A stretch of 64,000 nt of DNA from Acidobacteriota bacterium (GTDB taxonomy: Bacteria; Acidobacteriota; Blastocatellia; Pyrinomonadales; Pyrinomonadaceae), in assembly GCA_019639235.1 (NCBI GenBank), contig JAHBSG010000001.1:186001-250000 (forward strand), written 5' to 3'. This document shows positions 24,515 to 34,012 of this stretch, piece after piece. Position 1 is the first letter of the stretch. Each line of letters begins with the position of its first letter. The notes beneath the pieces were generated by a model, which was not told where the DNA came from, did no database searches, and was given only the letters and a program-made list of their open reading frames with translations. The translations under genes and the position numbers were made by a program.

Positions 24515-26401
24515 ATGTCTAAACCAAAACTAATTTACATCGTTATTCCCACACTTCTGATCGTCGGCCTTCTCCCGCTGATCCTTACGGGCTGGTTCCT
24601 TTCGGAACGAAGCGGCACCGAGCTTAGGGCGGTCGAGAACCGATACCAGATCCAACTTGTACAGGAAAAAGCTAGGTCGCTTGAGATGTTTCTACAGCGG
24701 CAGCTCGACCTTGTCGGCGGCCTTGCAAATGGTTTTGCTCTGGCCGGAACGCCCGAGGTCTATAACCAAGTTCGCACCGATATGCAGCTTGAGGAAAAGC
24801 TGCGAGAGAATCCGGACGTCCTGGCCCTTTTCGTAACGCCGCCTGCGGGCGAAACGCTCGCTCTTTATCGTCCCGGAAACATCGGGAAGCAGCAGATCGA
24901 TTCGATCGCCAATACTCTTATCGCGTCTTCGCAGGGCTCGGCCTCGATGATCTCCAAGCCGACCGTTACAGAAGGCTCGAACGAAAGCGTGATCGCGATC
25001 GGTTCGCGGATCGGTGGCAAGGACGGGGCCGGCTCGGTTATTGCGATCGTCAGCCTTTCAAATATCGGAAAGATACTCGTCGGAAAGGATCCTGTTTCAG
25101 AGGAGCAGATGTGGGCTTCCGGGCTTCCGATAATTCTTATTGTTGATGAAGCCGGCCGGGCGGTCTTTCACCCCGACCCGCTCGTGGCCCGCCAGCAGCG
25201 GCCGCTGACAACACTCAAGATCGTTTCCGAATGGCAGCAATCGAGCGAGCAGATCCAGTCCGGGCTCGTGCCGTTTGTCGGCGAATTTGGTGGAAACGAG
25301 CACTCGATGATCGGAGCGTATTCGACCGTCGATTTCGGCACGAACGCAAAATTTGGCGTCATCACGATGCAGGACGAAGCGAAGGCCCTCGCTTCGGTCG
25401 GCGAGATGCGAACGCAAACATGGGTGATCAGCCTCGCTTTTGGGCTCTTCGCTTCGCTTGTCGGTCTGTTCGTCGCCCGCCAGCTCGCCCAACCGATACT
25501 CCGCCTGGCCCAGGCAGCCGAGACGGTCGCTAAGGGCGATCTTTCGACGCGTGTCGAGGTCGGCGGCGTTAAGGAAACGGCGACGCTCGGCACTGCGTTC
25601 AACACGATGAGCGACCGGCTCGAGGAACACATCCGCCGGCTCGCACAGGCCGCACAGGAGAACCGTGAACTCTTCGTGGGTACGGTAAAGGCACTTGCCG
25701 CTGCGATCGACGGAAAGGACAAATACACACGCGGCCACTCCGAGCGCGTTGCCCGCATTTCAGTAGCGATCGGGAAGGAAATGAATCTTCCCGAAAAGGA
25801 ACTCGAAGCTCTAAGGATCAGTGCTCTCCTTCACGACGTCGGCAAGATCGCGATCGATGACAACATTCTTAAGAAGCCGGCGGCCCTCACTGCCGACGAG
25901 TTCGACATAATGAAGACGCACCCGGTGAAGGGCTACAAGATCATGTCCCAAATACCGGGCATGGACGAATTCCTGCCGGGAATGTATTCGCACCATGAAA
26001 TGGTCAACGGCGAAGGATATCCGCAAGGGCTAAAAGGCGATGAAATTCCATTGCAGGCAAAGATCGTGTCGGTCGCAGACACGTTTGACGCAATGACCAT
26101 CGACCGGCCGTATTCGAAAGGCATGGTCCTTAGCGAAGCTCTCGACCGCATTCGGGCACTTGTCGGTACGCGTTACGACGGTGCAGTTGTGGAGGCTCTC
26201 GTTCGCGGCTGCCAGAAAGGACATATCGGCCGCGGCGTTGTTCAGCAGATCGCAACGACGGTGAAAGAGGGCGATCGCGTCGTGAATGTCGGGATCGGTC
26301 AAAACCTCAAAGCAAATAGCGGCCACGATCCGGCCGAGCTCCCAAAGTTAGCAAACGATGGCGTTACAGGAGCACAAGTTACACGAAACGTGGCAGGTTG
26401 A
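24515..26401 (+). CDS. Membrane HD-GYP domain protein with HAMP (probable cyclic-di-GMP phosphodiesterase)
   Basis: The protein has 628 aa from the ATG at 24515. Membrane helix 1 spans about 5-28 and is followed by an extracytoplasmic sensor region (about 30-300). Membrane helix 2 lies at about 302-322, then a HAMP linker (about 322-375). The HD-GYP domain spans about 386-560, with HDVGKIAI and the HHEMVNGEGYPQGL signature intact. HD-GYP enzymes hydrolyse cyclic-di-GMP, or related dinucleotides in some members. It is a single-pass-in, single-pass-out sensor acting at the inner membrane. The upstream promoter carries a palindromic operator candidate. The next gene begins within its last 15 codons. 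Confidence 0.92.
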   Translation: MSKPKLIYIVIPTLLIVGLLPLILTGWFLSERSGTELRAVENRYQIQLVQEKARSLEMFLQRQLDLVGGLANGFALAGTPEVYNQVRTDMQLEEKLRENPDVLALFVTPPAGETLALYRPGNIGKQQIDSIANTLIASSQGSASMISKPTVTEGSNESVIAIGSRIGGKDGAGSVIAIVSLSNIGKILVGKDPVSEEQMWASGLPIILIVDEAGRAVFHPDPLVARQQRPLTTLKIVSEWQQSSEQIQSGLVPFVGEFGGNEHSMIGAYSTVDFGTNAKFGVITMQDEAKALASVGEMRTQTWVISLAFGLFASLVGLFVARQLAQPILRLAQAAETVAKGDLSTRVEVGGVKETATLGTAFNTMSDRLEEHIRRLAQAAQENRELFVGTVKALAAAIDGKDKYTRGHSERVARISVAIGKEMNLPEKELEALRISALLHDVGKIAIDDNILKKPAALTADEFDIMKTHPVKGYKIMSQIPGMDEFLPGMYSHHEMVNGEGYPQGLKGDEIPLQAKIVSVADTFDAMTIDRPYSKGMVLSEALDRIRALVGTRYDGAVVEALVRGCQKGHIGRGVVQQIATTVKEGDRVVNVGIGQNLKANSGHDPAELPKLANDGVTGAQVTRNVAG

Positions 26402-27992
26402 GGTCGGCGGCACGGTCTACGAGGCACAGTTCGCCGAACTGCCGGATTGGATAAGCGAGGGCTCGCTGCAGCCCGAAGATAAAGTGCGCCGCGGAAATCT
26501 CCGCTGGATAGAGGCCCGTAAGGTTCCTCAGCTAGTGCCTTTCTTTAACGCTAAGGCCAATGGCGAGCCGCTGCCGGTTGTGGTTTCCGAAACAGTTCAA
26601 GCGGCAGTTTCGCAAACGGTTGCAGAGCCGCAGATCGCAATACCCGCAGTGCCGGTTCCGCACGTCGTTCCATCGGCAAACACCGTGAATCAGCTCGCTC
26701 GGGCGGCTGGGGCAGACAACTCCCGGTGTGCGAATCATTCTGACGTCCCGTCCAAATATATTTGTTCCGGTTGCGGTGCAGGCTTTTGCAAGGCGTGTCC
26801 CCGGTCATACGGCGGCAGCGTCCGGATCTGCCCAGCCTGCGGCGAGCTCTGCCGCGATGCGGAAGCGGTCGCGGCCGCGAGCGTTGCCGCGAGTTCGGCC
26901 GCTCTCGGAGGCGATTCATTCGGCTTCGGCGATCTGGGTTATTCATTCGGCCATCCGTTCAGGTTCGGAACCAGCCTGGTTTTGGGCGGTATTCTTTACA
27001 CTTTCCTATCGCTCGGGCAATCGGCCGCAGGGCTCGGTGGCATCTTCATGGTCGCTACCGCACTGATCGCCGTCATGGCGACGAACGCGATCTCGTTCGG
27101 TGTGTTGGCCAACACGGTCGACAACTTTTCGAAAGGGGCGATCGATTCGAACTTCATGCCCGACTTCGAGGATTTCTCGATATGGGAAGACGTGGTTCAT
27201 CCGCTATTTCTTAGCCTCGCAGCCTACATCTCAAGCTTTGGCCCATTCATACTTGCGGCTATCGTCGGTGTGTATCTGATCTTTAGCGCAGTGAGCAGTA
27301 AGGTCGAATCGATTAATGCCGACCTCGAGAAGATTCCCGGAACCCATTATTACGCACAGCGTGACGTAGCCGAACAATCTTCGGAGGTAAAACGTGTCCT
27401 GACCGAGGCTGCAGACGGCAAGAATGAACAGATCGCGAGCGTTACCGAGCCGACGGGCGAACCGACGCCGGTTATCGACGAAGACGCACGCGAGCAGGAG
27501 GAGCTTTGGGCAATGGCGCAGCAGCACAGACAGGCCCAGCTTGAGTCGGTCATCGGGCCCTCGCCGGAAACACGCGACGCGCAGTTTCAAGAGTTCCTGA
27601 GCGGATTCTTGCAGCTTGCAGCTCCGCTGGTCGTGGTACTGATGCTGACCTTTTTTTGGGGGTTGTTGCTGTATCCTGCCGCATGTGCCGTTGCGGGTTA
27701 TACACGCTCATTTGCGGCGACGATAAATCCCGGCACTGCACTGAACACGATTCGGCATCTTGGCTTCGATTACGTAAAGCTTCTCCTTTTCGGCCTGATA
27801 CTGTCGATCTTTTCGGGAATCGTGATCGCGATACCGACCATGTTGCTCAATCCATTCGATATGCCCGGAGTCGGCAATCTGCCGGCGAAAGCGGTCGGAG
27901 CGTTCATCGGCTTCTACTTCTGGGCGGTTTACGCCTGCCTTATCGGACTGATGCTGTTTCGCAATCGCGATAAGCTCGCACTGCCGAGCTAA
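26358..27992 (+). CDS. Multi-pass membrane protein with GYF-like and B-box-type zinc finger domains
   Basis: The protein has 544 aa. The N-terminal 60 residues (WQVEVGGTVYEAQFAELPDWISEGSL) look like a GYF_2-type or DnaK-suppressor-like motif. Residues about 120-165 form a zinc-binding segment (CANHSDVPSKYICSGCGAGF, CPACGELC) resembling a B-box. At least five hydrophobic helices follow (about 205-250, 270-320, 415-445, 470-500 and 515-540), with a charged Glu/Gln-rich loop (about 330-410) in between. The start overlaps the HD-GYP gene by 44 nt, so the two are translationally linked. The function is unknown. Cytoplasmic ligand-binding domains on a membrane core suggest a scaffold or sensor. Confidence 0.75.
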   Translation: MALQEHKLHETWQVEVGGTVYEAQFAELPDWISEGSLQPEDKVRRGNLRWIEARKVPQLVPFFNAKANGEPLPVVVSETVQAAVSQTVAEPQIAIPAVPVPHVVPSANTVNQLARAAGADNSRCANHSDVPSKYICSGCGAGFCKACPRSYGGSVRICPACGELCRDAEAVAAASVAASSAALGGDSFGFGDLGYSFGHPFRFGTSLVLGGILYTFLSLGQSAAGLGGIFMVATALIAVMATNAISFGVLANTVDNFSKGAIDSNFMPDFEDFSIWEDVVHPLFLSLAAYISSFGPFILAAIVGVYLIFSAVSSKVESINADLEKIPGTHYYAQRDVAEQSSEVKRVLTEAADGKNEQIASVTEPTGEPTPVIDEDAREQEELWAMAQQHRQAQLESVIGPSPETRDAQFQEFLSGFLQLAAPLVVVLMLTFFWGLLLYPAACAVAGYTRSFAATINPGTALNTIRHLGFDYVKLLLFGLILSIFSGIVIAIPTMLLNPFDMPGVGNLPAKAVGAFIGFYFWAVYACLIGLMLFRNRDKLALPS

Positions 27993-28017
27993 ATTCATTC
28001 GCAACCGATGGGAAATG

Positions 28018-28047
28018 CCCGTGCGTTGTTCGGCGCACGGGTTTTTT
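28018..28047 (+). terminator. Rho-independent terminator before ftsY
   Basis: CCCGTGCG (28018-28025) pairs perfectly with CGCACGGG (28034-28041), followed by six T. It ends the HD-GYP/zinc-finger operon and rules out an ftsY start upstream of it. Confidence 0.9.
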
Positions 28048-28054
28048 CTATACT
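28026..28054 (+). promoter_or_regulatory. Possible ftsY promoter embedded in the terminator
   Basis: TTGTTC (28026-28031) and TATACT (28049-28054) are 17 bp apart. The -10 is good (5/6) and the -35 weak (3/6). The start near 28061 would leave a leader of about 16 nt to the ATG at 28077. Confidence 0.3.
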
Positions 28055-28076
28055 CAAAGATTCGCGGTTGGTTTTT

Positions 28077-29105
28077 ATGGCATTTTGGCGCAGAAAAAAG
28101 GAAGACCCATTCTCAACCTCGGTACTTGGCTTGGACAAGTCGATCGAGGAGCTGAAGGCACAGGAAGAAGCGGTCGAAAAGGAGCTCGGCGTCCGGTTTT
28201 CAAAGGCGATCGCAAAGACTCGCGACTCGCTGAATGACCGGCTCGATTCGGTCTTTGAGGGCCGAAAGCAGATCGACGAGGCGTTGCTTGATGAACTCGA
28301 AGAGATGCTTATCTCGACCGACATTGGCGTCAAAACGACGATGCAGGTCATCGAGGCGGTCCGGAAAGGGGTTTCGCGAAAAGAGATCGACGACATTGAC
28401 GCCTTGAAGGCGACGATGAAGCGGGAGCTTCTAGATATTCTCGGGCATTCCACCGGCGGTGTCGCTTCGGAAACGGCCGTTGACGACGCGATCCGGCCGT
28501 ACGTTCTAATGGTCGTCGGAGTTAATGGCGTTGGGAAGACAACCACGATCGGGAAGCTTTCGCAGCGGATAAAGAGTGAGGGTAACGACGTGCTGATCTG
28601 TGCGGCGGACACTTTCCGTGCAGCGGCGTCGGATCAACTTGAGATCTGGGCCGGGCGGGCAGGCGTTCCGATCATTCAGCAAAAGCAAGGAACCGATCCT
28701 GCCGCAGTTCTCTTTGACGCTCTTCAATCAGCGAAGGCTCGGTCGGCGGATGTGCTTATCGTCGACACCGCCGGACGTCTCCACAATAAAGCGAATCTGA
28801 TGGCCGAGCTTGAAAAGATGAAGCGGATCGCTGCCCGCGAGGTCGAAGGTGCTCCGCACGAGACGCTTCTTGTTATCGACGCTGTGACCGGCCAAAACGG
28901 CCTTGAGCAGGCCAGGCAGTTCACTAAGGTCGCGAACGTCACCGGTATCGTACTGACAAAACTCGATGGGACCGCAAAAGGCGGGATAGCTGTTGCGATC
29001 TCGAAAGAGCTGAATCTGCCGATCCGGTACGTCGGCATTGGCGAGCAGGTTGATGACCTTATGGTATTTGACGCGGAGAGATACGTGAACAGCCTATTCA
29101 ACTAG
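28077..29105 (+). CDS. ftsY: Signal recognition particle receptor FtsY
   Basis: The protein has 342 aa from the ATG at 28077. A short charged N-terminal region (about 1-40) leads into the four-helix N domain and the SRP-type GTPase G domain. All G motifs are present: [14 protein letters not shown] (about 146), [19 protein letters not shown] and [10 protein letters not shown]. FtsY docks the signal recognition particle with its nascent chain at the SecYEG translocon. The acidic A domain seen in Escherichia coli is almost absent, as in many bacteria. ribD starts 21 nt downstream and may be co-transcribed. Confidence 0.97.
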   Translation: MAFWRRKKEDPFSTSVLGLDKSIEELKAQEEAVEKELGVRFSKAIAKTRDSLNDRLDSVFEGRKQIDEALLDELEEMLISTDIGVKTTMQVIEAVRKGVSRKEIDDIDALKATMKRELLDILGHSTGGVASETAVDDAIRPYVLMVVGVNGVGKTTTIGKLSQRIKSEGNDVLICAADTFRAAASDQLEIWAGRAGVPIIQQKQGTDPAAVLFDALQSAKARSADVLIVDTAGRLHNKANLMAELEKMKRIAAREVEGAPHETLLVIDAVTGQNGLEQARQFTKVANVTGIVLTKLDGTAKGGIAVAISKELNLPIRYVGIGEQVDDLMVFDAERYVNSLFN

Positions 29106-29126
29106 GTCAGCGAGCGAGGTTTGGAC

Positions 29127-30233
29127 TTGAGCGAACATACTGAAACAGATATTAAGCACATTCGGCGGGCGATCGAACTCGCCGGCCTCGGCACCGGTCT
29201 CGTTTCGCCAAATCCGCTGGTGGGTTGTGTTGTGGTTTCGCAGAGCGGAGAGGTGGTGGGCGAAGGTACGTATCTGAAGGGCGATGTAACTCACGCGGAG
29301 GTCATTGCCCTGATGAAAGCCGGGACGAAAGCCGCCGGCGGGACGGCCTACGTATCGCTCGAGCCACACGACCATCATGGTAAAACGCCGCCATGCACCG
29401 AAGCACTGATCAATGCCGGTATCGCACGCGTCGTTTGCCCGATTGAAGACCCGAACCCGCTTGTGTCAGGAAAGGGTTTCGAACGGCTTCGCGAAGCCGG
29501 AGTTGAGGTATTGACAGGAATTCTTGCAGACGAGGCAGCTCGGCTGAACGAGAAGTTCATTTGCTGGCACAGGAACGAGAGACCTTTTGTTCATCTAAAG
29601 CTCGCAATGTCGCTAGATGGCCGGATCTCGCTTAAAAGCAGCGTCTCAACCGCTCTTTCTGGTGAAACGGCCCGCAGGCGCGTTCAAGAACTTCGCCATG
29701 AACACGATGCGATAATGGTCGGTGCAACCACGGCGGCGGTCGATGATCCTTCGCTGACGGACCGTAGTGGAAAGCCGCGCCGCCGACCGCTTGTCCGTGT
29801 CGTTCTGGATAACAGCCTTCGACTTCCGCATGTTTCGAAGCTTGCGACCACGACCGCTGAGGCTCCGACCTTTGTGATGACCAATTGCATCGATCCCGAG
29901 CGGGTCGGCCCGCTTCAAGAGAAAGGCGTTGATGTGATTCCGGTGGAGGGCGGTGCGAGAAATCTGCAAGGTGTCCTTGCGGAGCTGAAGCGTCGCGATA
30001 TCCAGAGCGTTCTGGTTGAGGGCGGAACGGCGGTCGCGGGCGCATTCATCGACGCCAAGTTGGTCGATAAGGTCACCTTTATTCTCGCGCCAATCGTCAT
30101 CGGCGGAAGCGAAGCCCCGAATGCCGTTGGCGGCAGTGGTGCTGGCACTCTGGCTGATGCTCTGAGGCTTCGAGACCTGAGCGTGACCCGACTCGGCGAC
30201 GACATCGAGATAACCGGTTACCCTGGCAATTAG
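29127..30233 (+). CDS. ribD: Riboflavin biosynthesis deaminase/reductase RibD with an altered zinc ligand
   Basis: The protein has 368 aa, with TTG at 29127 chosen because AGG lies 7 nt upstream. The next in-frame TTG, at 29121, is too close. The N-terminal deaminase domain (about 1-145) has HAEV (H56, E58) and TPPC (C90). The usual EPC motif reads EPH (H81), so one of two zinc Cys ligands is replaced by His, which could still bind zinc. The C-terminal reductase domain (about 150-365) has LKLAMSLDGRI, GGTAVAGAF and VEGG. It performs the second and third steps of riboflavin synthesis. No FMN riboswitch and no other rib genes are nearby. Confidence 0.95.
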   Translation: MSEHTETDIKHIRRAIELAGLGTGLVSPNPLVGCVVVSQSGEVVGEGTYLKGDVTHAEVIALMKAGTKAAGGTAYVSLEPHDHHGKTPPCTEALINAGIARVVCPIEDPNPLVSGKGFERLREAGVEVLTGILADEAARLNEKFICWHRNERPFVHLKLAMSLDGRISLKSSVSTALSGETARRRVQELRHEHDAIMVGATTAAVDDPSLTDRSGKPRRRPLVRVVLDNSLRLPHVSKLATTTAEAPTFVMTNCIDPERVGPLQEKGVDVIPVEGGARNLQGVLAELKRRDIQSVLVEGGTAVAGAFIDAKLVDKVTFILAPIVIGGSEAPNAVGGSGAGTLADALRLRDLSVTRLGDDIEITGYPGN

Positions 30234-30249
30234 ATCAATAACGCCATAT

Positions 30250-31719
30250 CTAACTCGCCGTCATGAACCCCAGATCGGTCACTGGGAAGTTCCCGATGTT
30301 CGGGAACACGAACGGCATGTCCGTCTCGCTCAGCCCGAACCATCGGGCCAAGGTTGCCGCGTATTGCTCGACAGAAGCCGTCGGTATCCATCGCCCGCGT
30401 GCTCCCGTCCCGGAATCTGCATCATCCGGACCGTTATTGACGAGCGTCGGGAACGGCGTTCCATTTGAAGAATTGACACCGAAGAAGTCCGCTCCGGCGA
30501 CCCCGCCGCCGATGACGAACTGATGATTCGCCCAGCCGTGGTCGCTGCCGACATTCGCGCCTGTGCCCGCCGGGTCGAATGTTCGATTAAAGTCAGTGAG
30601 CGTGAACTGCGTGACCTTGTCTTCGATTCCTTGGGCCACCATTTCCTCGTAGAAAGCCCGCGACGCCTGGCTGAACTGCGTCAGTAACCCGTTCTGCCCG
30701 AGGAGTTGGCCGTTATGTGTGTCAAATCCATCCAATGAACAGTAGAAGATCTGCCGCGTAACCCCCAACGCACTGCGGGCCTTGATCATTCTCGCGATCT
30801 GCTTCAGTTGGTTTCCGAGGTTAGTTGCCGGGAATGCCGCGGTCACTTCGTTTGCCGCATTCAGCGTTCGGCTAATTCGGAGTGCCTCGCTTTGGATGTT
30901 GTTCGAGGCTTCAACAAGGTCCTGGCCCTTTTCAAGCAGGATCTGAGCCTCTAGAGCCGCAAGGCGGGCATTCGCGATCGGGGTTCCGTTGTAGCCGGTC
31001 AGCGAGAAGATCGTACTGAGCGGAGCCGGAGCCGGCCCGAGCGAAAGCGGCTGTTCATTCTCTCCCACGGTAAAAAGTCGCGGACCGACGATCGACGAGA
31101 CGGTCGGCACCAATCGGTTCGGATTCGCGACCGTCGTCATTTTGTCCGCAATGCGGCCGCCCCATCCGCTCAGCATTACGGCATCAGCGCGTGAATTGTG
31201 ATGCTGCTGCGTTTGGTCAGTATGCGAAAAAAGGTTCCGAGGGCGAACGGACGGATCGGCCTGATATTGCGCTCTCGTGATTGGCATTATCAGCGGACCG
31301 ACACCGCTGACGATCGCCATCTTGCCGGTTCTCCAGAGCGGATGCAGGCCGGGGTTTATCCCGTTTGCGACCGTCCCTAACGCAGGGTGTAGCCCATATG
31401 CTGAACCGCCGATTCGCGGTACGGCGATCGGGAGAAGCGTTTTCTGCGGCAAGGCAAGACCCCGAGGCCCGCGTGCCTGAAAATAGTGGTCGTAACCGCT
31501 GACGGATTGGTCGGAATGCAGCGGAACGATGGTGTTATTACCGTCATTACCGCCGTTGAAGTAAATGCAAACAAGAGCTTTATAGTCCTGTGGCTCTCCG
31601 CCATCCGAGGTTTGAGCCAGAGCGCTCATTATTCCGAAAGGATGTGAACCTGATACAAGGCCGGCCATCGTCAGGCCGGCTCCGGCATGTGCTAAAAATC
31701 GTCTTCTTGAAATGGTCAT
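30250..31719 (-). CDS. DUF1501 family exported protein (Tat signal)
   Basis: The protein has 489 aa. A twin-arginine signal (SRRRFLAHAGAGLTMAGL) at the N-terminus indicates folded export. The body has the DUF1501 hallmarks: FNGGNDGNNTIVP, GPLIMPITRAQY, SHTDQTQQHH, DGFDTHNGQL, and a C-terminal ARWFGLS segment. The DUF1501 fold resembles alkaline phosphatase or sulfatase-like enzymes, but the reaction is not established. It lies 3 nt after the DUF1800 gene. Such pairs are widespread in Acidobacteria, Planctomycetes and Proteobacteria. Confidence 0.9.
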   Translation of the reverse strand: MTISRRRFLAHAGAGLTMAGLVSGSHPFGIMSALAQTSDGGEPQDYKALVCIYFNGGNDGNNTIVPLHSDQSVSGYDHYFQARGPRGLALPQKTLLPIAVPRIGGSAYGLHPALGTVANGINPGLHPLWRTGKMAIVSGVGPLIMPITRAQYQADPSVRPRNLFSHTDQTQQHHNSRADAVMLSGWGGRIADKMTTVANPNRLVPTVSSIVGPRLFTVGENEQPLSLGPAPAPLSTIFSLTGYNGTPIANARLAALEAQILLEKGQDLVEASNNIQSEALRISRTLNAANEVTAAFPATNLGNQLKQIARMIKARSALGVTRQIFYCSLDGFDTHNGQLLGQNGLLTQFSQASRAFYEEMVAQGIEDKVTQFTLTDFNRTFDPAGTGANVGSDHGWANHQFVIGGGVAGADFFGVNSSNGTPFPTLVNNGPDDADSGTGARGRWIPTASVEQYAATLARWFGLSETDMPFVFPNIGNFPVTDLGFMTAS

Positions 31720-31722
31720 CGG

Positions 31723-33870
31723 TTACCTCTGGATCTGATATGCGGATGAAACGGCGATCAGGTAGACGGCGGTCTTTATCCTGAGCATCGGGTTCGAGGC
31801 CGGAACGGCAGTTACTGCCTGCAAAATTATGTCGCGTTGGGCTAGCGACATCCAACCGTGCATCATTCGTGCGTTCAAACCATCGAGGAGTAATGTTCCC
31901 GTTGGGTCGGCTTCAGCCAACGGCAAGAATTCGGAAAAGGTCAATGATGTACCGCGTAGCGAATCGGTCGCGTTTGCCGTCAACCCGTCAAAGATCAGTG
32001 TGTGGAGGAAATTCGTCCGCCGGGTCGAAGTATTTGTGTTTAGAAGTTCGAACTCAGGGGCAAGTATGCTTGTCCCAGGGACGTTGTAGTCCGGCGAATA
32101 GTAGTTGAAAACGGTCGGCGAATTAAAGGGATTCTGTCCCATCAAGTTCGCATAGCTTGCTAGCGCGCCATCGCTTCGATTTTCTCCGTTAAAATCGACA
32201 GCCGGAAAGATCCTAGCGAGGTTCGTAATGAGCTGGACGGGTTCACGGAGTTTGCCATAACGCGGATCGGTCTTTGCATCGCCTCGTGCCTCCGGGTCAA
32301 GCAGGATCGCCCGCAGCAGAGCCTTCATATCGCCGCGAGGGCTGCCGGTCTCGCCATTGAAAACAGCCCCGACACGCTGGACATAGGCCGGCGACGGGTC
32401 GCCCGTAACCATCTGCTGGATCATCAACTTCCCGATGAACGGCCCGAGATTCGGGTGGTTGAAGATGTTATCGAGAGCCATGTTCAACGACTGCTCAGCA
32501 TAGTTTCTTATCTGGTCCGGGTCCGTGCAGTTGGTGCAGGCCGGGATGACCGGATTCGGGGCTCCCGGATATTGAAGCAGCGTCTTGGCCGAAAGGTCGT
32601 GATTCGCCGGATTGAGGATCATCGGATCCTTGTAGTTCACGATTCCCGGCGAAGAGTTCTGGCACGTGATGTTGCAATACGTCCAACCGGTAAATACTTT
32701 CGTGAACTGATTGACCGTCTCTTGGTCATAGGTCGGGATCGGCTGGCCGTTCTGGTCAAGCTGAAGTGTTCCGTCCGGATTCAGCTCGTAAAGCCCGATA
32801 GAGAAGAGCTGGAGTATTTCACGCGGATAGTTCTCGTTCGGATTCGTTCGCGTGCTCCGAACCATGTCGAGATAATGGCCCATCGCCGGGTTGAGTGTCA
32901 TGTCGTACATCAACTGGCGATAATTCCCAAACGCATTGCGTGAAAGAACTTTGTGGTACGCGATCGCGTGACTGCTTTGCTGCACGGTCAGCCCAGACGT
33001 TACCCAAATTTGACTTAGCGACCATGCTGTCCGATGGCGAAGCTGTGCCTCGCCGTAAAACGCTTCAGTAAAAAACCACTTCTGAAGCGGGATCATCGTG
33101 TAGCGCTCGCGATAGCAGGCCGGAAAGGTCGTAAGGCTGCAGTCCATCGGTGGATTCGTCGGCGACTGTGGCGGATCCGGGTACGCGAATGTTGGGTATG
33201 GAGCGTCGAATTGTTCCGCAAGCCAAGTTCGAAGGCCTGTGCGACGCAAACGCATATCGAGCATCGGAGATGGGCCGAATGCCGCTTGCTCGGCAAACCG
33301 CACTCGGTCGCCCGCAAAGTGGTAACCTACGTACTCGGGATCGGAAGATCTGATGCCTGCCGGTTCTGCCGTTTTCGGGATCTCGATGCCGCCGGTGCTA
33401 CCAAGCCCGATCTTGAGCATATTTGATGAGTTTCCGCGCCAGCTTACGTAGATCAGCGAGTCCCCATCCGCTACCGGCTGGCCGCGAAAGCCGCTGCGGT
33501 CGAAAACGCGAAAAGTGACAGCAACCTCGTCCTTCGCTAGCCGTTTAAGCTCGCGGACGTCCAGTTCGAACGTCTTTCCGGATCGCTGTTTTACAAAGAT
33601 CCTTATAGAGTTCGCACCTTCGCTCTCCAATGGTTGGATATCCCGTATGATCGCCGTGACCCATTCATTTGGGGAGGGATAGAGGACCCGAAGTTCGCGG
33701 CTCGGTTGCTGCCGGAAAGCCGAAGCAGTCCCACGCAAAAGAATTCGGTCGCTCTCGCTCCCGGCAACGAGCACCGGCGACGGTGAATTCGGGTTGGGAT
33801 CGTCTTGCGCCCCAACGGCGATGCTGACCAACAGCAAGATCAAACACGGCAGGTAAACTATTTTCTTCAT
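31723..33870 (-). CDS. DUF1800 family exported protein
   Basis: The protein has 715 aa from the ATG at 33870. An in-frame GTG at 33879 is an alternative. A signal peptide (about 1-21, ending VGAQ) is followed by about 180 residues of Ig-like/beta sequence. The DUF1800 domain comes next, with RERYTMIPLQKWFFTEAFY, HRTAWSLSQIWV, NYPREILQLFSIGLYELNPDG and TKVFTGWTY. The function is unknown, but it is nearly always encoded with a DUF1501 protein, as here (3-nt gap). A promoter is predicted at 33922-33950. Confidence 0.88.
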   Translation of the reverse strand: MKKIVYLPCLILLLVSIAVGAQDDPNPNSPSPVLVAGSESDRILLRGTASAFRQQPSRELRVLYPSPNEWVTAIIRDIQPLESEGANSIRIFVKQRSGKTFELDVRELKRLAKDEVAVTFRVFDRSGFRGQPVADGDSLIYVSWRGNSSNMLKIGLGSTGGIEIPKTAEPAGIRSSDPEYVGYHFAGDRVRFAEQAAFGPSPMLDMRLRRTGLRTWLAEQFDAPYPTFAYPDPPQSPTNPPMDCSLTTFPACYRERYTMIPLQKWFFTEAFYGEAQLRHRTAWSLSQIWVTSGLTVQQSSHAIAYHKVLSRNAFGNYRQLMYDMTLNPAMGHYLDMVRSTRTNPNENYPREILQLFSIGLYELNPDGTLQLDQNGQPIPTYDQETVNQFTKVFTGWTYCNITCQNSSPGIVNYKDPMILNPANHDLSAKTLLQYPGAPNPVIPACTNCTDPDQIRNYAEQSLNMALDNIFNHPNLGPFIGKLMIQQMVTGDPSPAYVQRVGAVFNGETGSPRGDMKALLRAILLDPEARGDAKTDPRYGKLREPVQLITNLARIFPAVDFNGENRSDGALASYANLMGQNPFNSPTVFNYYSPDYNVPGTSILAPEFELLNTNTSTRRTNFLHTLIFDGLTANATDSLRGTSLTFSEFLPLAEADPTGTLLLDGLNARMMHGWMSLAQRDIILQAVTAVPASNPMLRIKTAVYLIAVSSAYQIQR

Positions 33871-33921
33871 ACTTGGCACAGAGTGCGTTCAGGAATTAGG
33901 GTAAAGAGCAAGGACTCTAAA

Positions 33922-33950
33922 GTTATAAGCGAACGTGGGGAAATAGACAA
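33922..33950 (-). promoter_or_regulatory. Predicted promoter of the DUF1800/DUF1501 operon
   Basis: On the minus strand, TTGTCT (33945-33950) and TATAAC (33922-33927) are separated by 17 bp. The start near 33915 leaves a leader of about 45 nt. Confidence 0.5.
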
Positions 33951-34012
33951 CCTAAAAGTTAGAAATTTGTTCTGCTTGCCGATGTTTGAAATCGCGACTA
34001 AACTCAACGGGA

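Noticed and set aside
29127..30233. FMN riboswitch before ribD
   Set aside because: Only 21 nt separate ftsY and ribD, too short for the conserved riboswitch.
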